Positions 37,512-42,134 of a stretch of DNA of 42,134 nt are shown here, in pieces. The notes under the pieces were generated by a model. The model saw nothing but the letters and a program-made list of their open reading frames with translations, had not been told where the DNA came from and did no database searches. The position numbers and the translations under genes are program-made. Where the stretch lies: IMG/VR virus record IMGVR_UViG_3300044634_000285, positions 1 to 42,134 of that record. One strand, 5' to 3'. This DNA is from a virus. Numbering within the stretch: the stretch's first letter is position 1; each line of letters opens with the position of its first letter.

Positions 37512-37567
37512 GGGCATCGCCCCTTCGGGGCGCAAGGATTTAGGCCATAAGCCGGATAGAGCGCCCC
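37512..37567 (+). promoter_or_regulatory. alternative hairpins upstream of the RlpA-like gene
   Basis: Four segments can pair in competing ways: GGGC (37512-37515) with GCCC (37519-37522), CGCCCC (37518-37523) with GGGGCG (37527-37532), or GGGGCGC (37527-37533) with GCGCCCC (37561-37567). This is the layout of attenuators and RNA switches. No U run is visible, so the effect would be on translation or processing. Confidence 0.4.
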
Positions 37568-37590
37568 GGATTCCCATCACCTCAAGCATC

Positions 37591-37905
37591 ATGCGTGCAC
37601 TGATTACCGCAGCAATCTTGCTGCTGTCGCCTGCTCAAGCCCGGCAGGTGACTGCCACCGTCTACGACGGCTGGTATCACGGGCGCACCACGTACTGCGG
37701 CGGCACCTACCGCCACTGGGACGTGTCCGCCGCCCATCCATGGCTGCCATGCGGCACGCGCGTCACGGTGCAACACCGCGGGCGCTTGCTGACTGTACCC
37801 GTCACTGATCGCTGCGACTGCGGATCGCTGGATCTCAGCGCTGGCGCTGCCTACCGACTAGGCGTGCCACTAGATGGCATCGCAACTGTGTCGATCCGTT
37901 ACTAG
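37591..37905 (+). CDS. exported RlpA-like double-psi beta-barrel protein
   Basis: 104 aa from the ATG at 37591; an upstream in-frame ATG is absent. Residues 1-18 are a signal peptide (MRALITAAILLLSPAQA, cut before RQ). The rest is an RlpA/expansin-like barrel: ATVYDGWYHGR, YCGG, WDVSAAHPWLPCGTRVTV, VPVTDRCDCGSLDLSAGAA with Asp73 and Asp81 as likely acid residues. RlpA proteins cleave or bind peptidoglycan strands. It probably acts in the periplasm on the host wall, late in infection or against superinfection. It is encoded away from the lysis cassette. Confidence 0.82.
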   Translation: MRALITAAILLLSPAQARQVTATVYDGWYHGRTTYCGGTYRHWDVSAAHPWLPCGTRVTVQHRGRLLTVPVTDRCDCGSLDLSAGAAYRLGVPLDGIATVSIRY

Positions 37906-37911
37906 GCATGG

Positions 37912-37939
37912 TTGACCACGGCGGCACATGGTGTAGGAT
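37912..37939 (+). promoter_or_regulatory. promoter C before the membrane HTH gene
   Basis: TTGACC, 16 bases, TAGGAT, with the shared CACGGCGGCACATGG spacer. The transcript should start near 37946 with the GCCGG/CCGGC hairpin. Confidence 0.75.
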
Positions 37940-37947
37940 ACGCACAA

Positions 37948-37978
37948 GCCGGACAACCGGCACCCCAAACCGAGAACC
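37948..37978 (+). promoter_or_regulatory. 5' hairpin and conserved leader C
   Basis: GCCGG, ACAA, CCGGC (37948-37961), then ACCCCAAACCGAGAACC before the ATG. Compared with leader A, the stem sequence differs on both sides in step (GCAGG/CCTGC versus GCCGG/CCGGC), so the pairing is conserved. Confidence 0.7.
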
Positions 37979-38173
37979 ATGCTCACAACCGCACTGCTAG
38001 TTATCTGGAAACTGCTGCTGCCACTGCTGGTAGTAGTCGCCGTGATCGACTGGCTCACCGCCTCAGATGACCGCCGCATCCGCGTATTGCGCCGCACTGG
38101 CCTGAGCCAGAAGCGCATTGCCGATCGCCTCAATCTGTCCACCTATCGCGTCCGTAAGGCGCTGATGGCATGA
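37979..38173 (+). CDS. membrane-anchored helix-turn-helix protein
   Basis: 64 aa. Residues 3-24 are a membrane segment (TTALLVIWKLLLPLLVVVAV). The C-terminal 30 residues form a helix-turn-helix (RRTGLSQKRIADRLNLSTYR). The HTH follows a short DDRR linker, so DNA binding at the membrane is possible. Similar small proteins occur in cyanophages. It stands behind promoter C and overlaps the next gene by four bases. Confidence 0.75.
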   Translation: MLTTALLVIWKLLLPLLVVVAVIDWLTASDDRRIRVLRRTGLSQKRIADRLNLSTYRVRKALMA

Positions 38174-38295
38174 ACAATCTGAACCGCTTTGCCGTGCTGG
38201 CAATCATCTTTGGTGTCTGGGCAATGGCCTATGACACCGGACGCCAGCAGCCTGCCTACAGCCATCACGCTTGCCAAGAGCAGCTCAAGCCATGA
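38170..38295 (+). CDS. 41-residue membrane protein
   Basis: Reads MNNLNRFAVLAIIFGVWAMA then YDTGRQQPAYSHHACQEQLK. One membrane segment (6-20) and a short polar tail with one Cys. The tail resembles small spanin-like or lipoprotein-like peptides, but no lipobox is seen at the start. Both ends overlap neighbours by four bases (ATGA). Confidence 0.6.
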   Translation: MNNLNRFAVLAIIFGVWAMAYDTGRQQPAYSHHACQEQLKP

Positions 38296-38492
38296 CAGAA
38301 GCAGACATTTACTGGACATTTGCCACCGCCTACCAGCACGGCGGTGGATTCTTCCAAGCGCTAGCCGCTGCTGGCCTCAAGGCTGATCCCGGCAACAAGC
38401 GCCGCCTGCTGGATGCGTTTCCCGAGCTGGTCGCCACCTACGGCACCGCCAGCCGGATGCACCGCCAGATGCGCAGTGGGGCAGCAACGTGA
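38292..38492 (+). CDS. 66-residue protein of unknown function
   Basis: Begins MTEADIYWTFATAYQHGGGF. It is helical and neutral to basic (ALAAAGLKADPGNKRRLLDA, then ELVATYGTASRMHRQMRSG). It lies in a chain of overlapping small genes leading into the exonuclease. No family recognised. Confidence 0.68.
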   Translation: MTEADIYWTFATAYQHGGGFFQALAAAGLKADPGNKRRLLDAFPELVATYGTASRMHRQMRSGAAT

Positions 38493-39280
38493 CCAGCAAT
38501 GCCGACTACCACGCCGACCCAGCCGTCAGCGCTTCGCACCTGCACGCAGTGGCTAAATCTCCCTACCACTACTTCAGCCGCTACCTCGACCCCAATCGCA
38601 TTGCACCAGAACCCACTGCTGCCATGCGGCTTGGATCACTAGTGCATTGCGCAGTGCTTGAGCCCAGTGAGCTAGCGGGCCGCTATGGCGTCTGCGCTCC
38701 ACGCAACACCAAAGCCGGCAAGGAGCAAGCAGAGCGGATGGCCACTGCTGGCATTGAGGCGGTTGCCGCTGGCGACATGATGGCCGCCAACTGCATGGCC
38801 GACAGCGTGCATCGTCATCCCGCAGCAGCAGCACTGCTTGCCCATGGCAAGGCTGAGCAGTCCTTCTGGTGGGATGACGCCGCCACTGGGCTGCGCTGCA
38901 AGTGCCGCCCCGACTGGCATGACGGCACCACGGTGGTTGACCTCAAGACCACCACGGACGCCAGCCCTGCCGGCTTCGCCCGTAGCGTGGCTACCTTCCG
39001 CTACCATGTGCAAGCGAGCCACTACCTAGCCGGCTTGCACGGTGCTGAGCGGTTTGTGTTCATTGCCGTTGAGAAGACTGCTCCGTACGCGGTTGCGGTC
39101 TACGAGCTTGATGCCGCGGCCATGGCTGCTGGTGATGAGCTACGGCAACGCGACATGCGCGTGATTGCCGACTGCCAAGCCACCAAGGAGTGGCCGGGCT
39201 ACGGCGATCACTGCCAGCCGCTCAGCCTGCCTTCATGGGCATTAACTGCCAACCCAACTATCACATCCGATGACTTCTAG
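38489..39280 (+). CDS. RecE-like PD-(D/E)XK exonuclease
   Basis: 263 aa, GTG start overlapping the previous stop. Motifs of the PDDEXK exodeoxyribonuclease VIII group: LGSLVHCAVLEP (His53), RPDW (Asp142), VVDLKTTTDA (Asp151, Lys153) and HVQASHYLAGL (Gln175, Tyr179). It should resect 5' ends of double-strand breaks to load the RecT-type annealase encoded next, whose start overlaps it by 11 bases. Confidence 0.88.
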   Translation: MTSNADYHADPAVSASHLHAVAKSPYHYFSRYLDPNRIAPEPTAAMRLGSLVHCAVLEPSELAGRYGVCAPRNTKAGKEQAERMATAGIEAVAAGDMMAANCMADSVHRHPAAAALLAHGKAEQSFWWDDAATGLRCKCRPDWHDGTTVVDLKTTTDASPAGFARSVATFRYHVQASHYLAGLHGAERFVFIAVEKTAPYAVAVYELDAAAMAAGDELRQRDMRVIADCQATKEWPGYGDHCQPLSLPSWALTANPTITSDDF

Positions 39281-40022
39281 CATCACGCTCTGGACTCCAG
39301 AGCAAACGCAGCTGATCTCAACCACCATTGCGCCTGGCTGCAGCAATGACGAGTTGCGACTGTTTGCCTACGCCTGCCAGCGCACTGGACTGGATCCGTT
39401 CAGCAAGCAGATTTACGCCATCAAGCGTGGCGGCAAGATGACCATCCAAGCCGGCATTGACGGCTTGCGTGCCATTGCTGAGCGCACTGGGCAACTGGAT
39501 GGCAGCATCACTGAATGGTGTGGTGAAGACGGCCAGTGGACTGACGTATGGCTGGGCAGCAAGCCACCTGCTGCGGCCAAGACCACTATCTGGCGCAAAG
39601 GTGCCAACCATCCATTTACTGGCGTTGCACGCTTTGCTGACTACAACGCCGGTCAAGGCTTGTGGTCCAAGATGGGTGCCGCGATGATCGCCAAATGCTC
39701 TGAGGCATTGGCACTGCGCAAGGCGTTCCCTGCCGACATGTCCGGTGTCTATAGCACCGATGAGATGCAGCAGGCCGAGGTGGAGCCGGTGACCGTTACC
39801 GCTGCACCTGCACCTGCAGGCGACGCCAAACTGTTCCAAGCCGGTAAGGCTGCTATCGCCAAGGCCGACACGCTCGACAAGCTGCAGGAGGTGGTAGCGC
39901 GCATGGATAAGCGCAAGCCTGATCTCAGCGATGAGCAAAACGACGAGTTGCTGCGCCTTGCCGTAGAGCGCGAAGCGGTGCTATCCGACACGCCATCGGA
40001 GGACCCCTTCGCTGATGACTGA
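39270..40022 (+). CDS. bet: RecT/Bet-type single-strand annealing protein
   Basis: 250 aa. The Bet/RecT core spans about 1-165 (LFAYACQRTGLDPFSKQIYA, then RGGKMTIQAGIDGLRAIAER, then GLWSKMGAAMIAKCSEALAL, then RKAFPADMSGVYSTDEM). The C-terminal part is a helical, acidic tail ending EDPFADD. It pairs with the exonuclease for recombination-dependent replication and repair and may assist end joining of concatemers. Confidence 0.9.
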   Translation: MTSSITLWTPEQTQLISTTIAPGCSNDELRLFAYACQRTGLDPFSKQIYAIKRGGKMTIQAGIDGLRAIAERTGQLDGSITEWCGEDGQWTDVWLGSKPPAAAKTTIWRKGANHPFTGVARFADYNAGQGLWSKMGAAMIAKCSEALALRKAFPADMSGVYSTDEMQQAEVEPVTVTAAPAPAGDAKLFQAGKAAIAKADTLDKLQEVVARMDKRKPDLSDEQNDELLRLAVEREAVLSDTPSEDPFADD

Positions 40023-40224
40023 ACCATTCCTCACCACTGACGAACTGGCAGCACGTTGGGGCCTGAAGCCAGCAGCCATCAAAAACCAACGTGCACGCGG
40101 TATTGGCCCTGCTTACGTCACCGCACCACGCATTGGCCTACCAGCTGGCACGCCGCGCGTTCGCTATCCCCTTGCACAAGTCTTGGCTTTTGAAGAAGCC
40201 AATGGCATTACACCACTGAACTGA
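40015..40224 (+). CDS. excisionase/MerR-like HTH protein
   Basis: 69 aa. The start FLTTDELAARWGLKPAAIKN is a winged-HTH_17 pattern as in AlpA/Xis proteins, followed by a wing (RARGIGPAYVTAPRIGLPAG, then VRYPLAQVLAFEEANG). No integrase is present, so a role in gene control or DNA architecture is more likely than excision. It overlaps the annealase gene by eight bases. Confidence 0.8.
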   Translation: MTEPFLTTDELAARWGLKPAAIKNQRARGIGPAYVTAPRIGLPAGTPRVRYPLAQVLAFEEANGITPLN

Positions 40225-40225
40225 A

Positions 40226-40576
40226 ATGAGCCTTTACGCAACCGGCATTGTTCGCATCATCACCGACCCGCAACTACGTGCCTTTGAATCCGGCACCATG
40301 GTTGCCAACTTCGCTGGTGGTATCCAGGAAGGCAAAGACAAAGACGGCAACTGGATTAATAACGCAATCGACTGCGAGATCTGGGGCAAATCTGCTGAGC
40401 TAATCGTCGATAAGCTCAAAAAAGGCGACAGCATCCTTGTGACTGGTGCCGTACGCCGGCAAGAGTGGAACGACAAGGAAACCGGTGCAAAGCGCAGCAA
40501 GCATGTGCTCAGCATCCAGCGCTTTGAATTCATGCCACGCGGCGCAGCAACCACCAGCGAGGAGCCTGTGTTCTGA
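40226..40576 (+). CDS. ssb: single-stranded DNA-binding protein
   Basis: 116 aa. OB-fold strands as in SSB: ATGIVRIITDPQLR, MVANFAGGIQEGKDKDG, WINNAIDCEIWGKSAELIV, and DSILVTGAVRRQEWNDKETG. The C-terminal tail is short and ends TTSEEPVF, acidic with a terminal F as in the tails that bind partner proteins. It sits in the replication-recombination run and ends in an ATGA overlap. Confidence 0.9.
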   Translation: MSLYATGIVRIITDPQLRAFESGTMVANFAGGIQEGKDKDGNWINNAIDCEIWGKSAELIVDKLKKGDSILVTGAVRRQEWNDKETGAKRSKHVLSIQRFEFMPRGAATTSEEPVF

Positions 40577-40731
40577 TGAACGAAACCACACTTGACATTG
40601 CATTCAAGGAGTGGTGGGAGGCGTCCTACGGGCGCCCTCCCGGCACCCATGCAGTGATGACACACGTGGCATTTGCCGCGCATATTCTTGAACTCCTGGA
40701 GCTGACGCAAGATGATCAACCACAAGACTGA
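40576..40731 (+). CDS. 51-residue protein of unknown function
   Basis: Reads MNETTLDIAFKEWWEASYGR then THAVMTHVAFAAHILELLEL. A helical acidic protein with a WW pair. It overlaps the SSB stop by one base and the next start by 20 bases. No family recognised. Confidence 0.65.
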   Translation: MNETTLDIAFKEWWEASYGRPPGTHAVMTHVAFAAHILELLELTQDDQPQD

Positions 40732-40867
40732 ACAGCGCCGTGATGACTACTTGCAGTGGTTGTACGAGCAAAGCGGCCGGACCTGCTGCACCTACACCGG
40801 CTTGTATCAACAGCGCATTGCTGATCTGATCCGCCGCGACATGGCAGAGGCTTTAGGTGATGAGTGA
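40712..40867 (+). CDS. 51-residue protein of unknown function
   Basis: Reads MINHKTEQRRDDYLQWLYEQ then RTCCTYTGLYQQRIADLIRR. A basic, helical protein with a CC pair. It overlaps its neighbours on both sides. No family recognised. Confidence 0.62.
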   Translation: MINHKTEQRRDDYLQWLYEQSGRTCCTYTGLYQQRIADLIRRDMAEALGDE

Positions 40868-41078
40868 TCTTGTCAATCATCCGCCGCATTACAAGCACGG
40901 CGACATTGAGTGCATCCAAGCCATTAAGGCAGCTCTCGGTGATGACGGCTTCCGCGCTTACTGCAAAGGCAACGTCATCAAATACCTGTGGCGCGCTGAG
41001 CACAAAGGCAATGCCGATCAGGATTACGGCAAAGCCGACTGGTACATGCGTACGTTGCTGTTGCATGTAGATGAGTGA
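40860..41078 (+). CDS. DUF3310 protein
   Basis: 72 aa from the ATG at 40860 (a GTG at 40857 is an alternative). The DUF3310 signature is clear: VNHPPHYKHGDIECIQAIKA, then YCKGNVIKYLWRAEHKGN, then DYGKADWYMRTLL. These proteins are widespread in phages near nucleotide and replication genes; function is unknown, with a role in nucleotide metabolism proposed from context only. Confidence 0.9.
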   Translation: MSDLVNHPPHYKHGDIECIQAIKAALGDDGFRAYCKGNVIKYLWRAEHKGNADQDYGKADWYMRTLLLHVDE

Positions 41079-41256
41079 TCCATTTAAGCGCGGCGAGGCA
41101 AACTACGCCGCGTTTCTTACAGAAGATCACGTGCGTGAACTACGCCAGTTGCGTGTTGCTGGTAACAGCTACAGACAACTAGCAGAACGCTACGGCATTG
41201 ACAAAAAACACGCATGGCGCATCTGCCAACGCATTGCATGGAGCTGGCTTGATTAG
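41071..41256 (+). CDS. small helix-turn-helix protein
   Basis: 61 aa. The HTH pattern is LTEDHVRELRQLRVAGNSYR then QLAERYGIDKKHAWRICQR, as in the homeodomain-like group. It overlaps the DUF3310 stop by eight bases. Possibly a transcription factor for the plus-strand genes. Confidence 0.75.
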   Translation: MSDPFKRGEANYAAFLTEDHVRELRQLRVAGNSYRQLAERYGIDKKHAWRICQRIAWSWLD

Positions 41257-41280
41257 CCAGCCTCACTATTTACCCAACCA

Positions 41281-41811
41281 ATGACCATCCTTTGCGACTA
41301 CGAAATCAAAGCGCTGTGCACCGATGGCATGGTGCCAAACTACGACGAGGCATTGATCAATCCCGCCAGCCTTGATCTACGGCTTGGTGACACGATCATG
41401 ATCGAGTCTGCCGAAAACCTAAACATGCGGCCGCTCAGCATTGCAGGACGCACGGCAGAGAATCCGTACGAACTCAAGCCAGGGCAATTCATCCTTGCGC
41501 AGACGATTGAAGTGTTCAACATGCCGGAGAACATTGCCGGCCTGTTCTTCCTCAAGTCAAGTCGCGCACGGGAAGGCTACGAAAACCTGCACGCCGGTTA
41601 CGCAGATCCCGGCTGGCATGGCAGCGTGCTGACCTTGGAGCTGAAGAACTCGCGCCAGATCTTGCCGTTGCCGCTTTGGCCTGGCTTAAAGATCGGGCAG
41701 ATGGTGTTCTTCCGCATGAGCCAGCAGCCGGTGACCAGCTACAGCGTCACAGGCCATTACAACTCAGACATCACGGCGACGGCCTCGAAGCAGTTCCTCA
41801 GCGGCATCTAG
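41281..41811 (+). CDS. dcd: dCTP deaminase
   Basis: 176 aa. Typical motifs: INPASLDLRLGDTIMI, FILAQTIEVFNMPENIAGLF, the SSRAREGYENLHAGYADPG active region and GSVLTLELKNS with the catalytic Glu. It turns dCTP into dUTP, feeding the dTMP pool for phage DNA synthesis. It stands alone from the small HTH gene by 24 bases and is the last plus-strand metabolic gene. Confidence 0.9.
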   Translation: MTILCDYEIKALCTDGMVPNYDEALINPASLDLRLGDTIMIESAENLNMRPLSIAGRTAENPYELKPGQFILAQTIEVFNMPENIAGLFFLKSSRAREGYENLHAGYADPGWHGSVLTLELKNSRQILPLPLWPGLKIGQMVFFRMSQQPVTSYSVTGHYNSDITATASKQFLSGI

Positions 41812-42000
41812 GTGCCACTGCTCTAGACCAGTCCGCAATGCTGCCGACGCTTCCTGCGCAAGCCAGTGGATTTGAGACCGCTGGCTTGCTTCTTGCTCGG
41901 CTAGCAGCAGCGCATATTCCAGCAGTCCGCCCCAATCTGCTGCAGCATGTAACGCACGTAGCTGCGCAGCATTGGCAGCACCGTGGAATTGTGCTTCCAT
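41764..42000 (-). CDS. likely minus-strand gene between deaminase and sigma factor
   Basis: 78 aa from the ATG at 42000 (MEAQFHGAANAAQLRALHAA, then WGGLLEYALLLAEQEASQR, then IHWLAQEASAALRTGLEQWH). A longer frame begins at 42024, inside the sigma start. The protein is helical and reads like a real sequence, while the plus strand between 41812 and 42007 has no convincing gene. Its end overlaps the deaminase gene tail to tail by 48 bases. Function unknown. Confidence 0.58.
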   Translation of the reverse strand: MEAQFHGAANAAQLRALHAAADWGGLLEYALLLAEQEASQRSQIHWLAQEASAALRTGLEQWHLDAAEELLRGRRRDV

Positions 42001-42007
42001 TGTATGT

Positions 42008-42134
42008 ACTAACGGATTCTCCATGTCTGACGCTATTGGCGACTACTTAAACAGTATCGCGCGGTATCCATTACTCACACCGCAACAAGAGATACAACTT
42101 GGCCGCCGAGTTTCAAAGTGGAGAGAATTAAAGG
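42008..42134. repeat. 127-bp terminal direct repeat, right copy
   Basis: Identical to 1-127. It contains the first 112 bases (from 42023) of a second, partial copy of the sigma-factor gene. When the two copies are merged, one continuous gene remains and the map closes to a 42,007-bp circle. Confidence 0.95.

Noticed and set aside
40015-40224. Excisionase as evidence of a temperate phage
   Set aside because: The HTH fold is excisionase-like, but no integrase, attachment site or CI-like repressor is visible, so lysogeny is not supported.

Overview
The window is a complete, circularly closed genome of a tailed bacteriophage, about 42.0 kb. The last 127 bases (42008-42134) repeat the first 127 exactly, so the unique length is 42,007 bp. 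Terminase, DUF4055-type portal, Mu-F-like protein, scaffold, coat, tail tube, a frameshifted tail chaperone pair, an 809-residue tape measure and large tail fibres indicate a long-tailed siphovirus. The host is most likely a cyanobacterium, probably a picocyanobacterium of the Synechococcus/Cyanobium type. The phage carries a cyanobacterial-type sigma-70 factor (16-942) and a homologue of the cyanobacteria-specific regulator cyAbrB (25878-26198), and its fibres and several small virion proteins are of cyanophage type. No integrase, CI-like repressor, tRNA, photosynthesis gene or DNA polymerase was found.

Layout. Nearly everything from 966 to 32235 is on the minus strand. Read in transcription order from 32235 it holds: a small ribbon-helix-helix (RHH) protein, a primase-helicase, an iteron-rich non-coding region (29397-29757, candidate replication origin), a second RHH protein, a beta sliding clamp, small and large terminase, the cyAbrB homologue, portal, Mu-F protein, a cluster of small basic proteins, scaffold, coat and decoration protein, a plus-strand HNH intruder, head-tail connectors, tail tube, G/GT chaperones with an A AAA AAC slippery site, tape measure, tail tip, two very large fibres, small accessory proteins, a lysis cassette and a second HNH gene. 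From 32306 to 41811 and on through 16-942 the main genes are on the plus strand: an SNF2 helicase-methyltransferase fusion, a second helicase, a VRR-NUC nuclease, small orphan genes, an exported RlpA-like protein, a membrane-anchored HTH protein, a RecE-like exonuclease, a RecT/Bet annealase, an excisionase-like HTH protein, SSB, DUF3310, dCTP deaminase and the sigma factor. One likely minus-strand gene (41764-42000) lies between the last two.

How it works together. The phage appears to supply initiation (primase-helicase at the iterons), processivity (clamp), recombination (exonuclease, annealase, SSB, VRR-NUC) and nucleotide supply (deaminase), while borrowing the host replicative polymerase. 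Transcription looks two-layered. Three plus-strand promoters (36071, 37052, 37912) share -35, spacer and -10 sequence, and each is followed at once by a 5' RNA hairpin. The phage sigma factor has a diverged -35-reading helix and may serve other promoters, possibly the -35-poor TATAAG-like boxes upstream of late genes. Terminators adjust output: one after the tail tube gene, one bidirectional between the HNH intruder and the decoration gene, and one closing a single-gene unit at 36141-36413.

The most unusual parts are the iteron region bracketed by RHH genes, the promoter-plus-hairpin cassette, the structured RNA stretches at 37080-37567 and 2794-2903, the two phage-borne host-type transcription factors, and the run of very small overlapping genes at 37979-41256.
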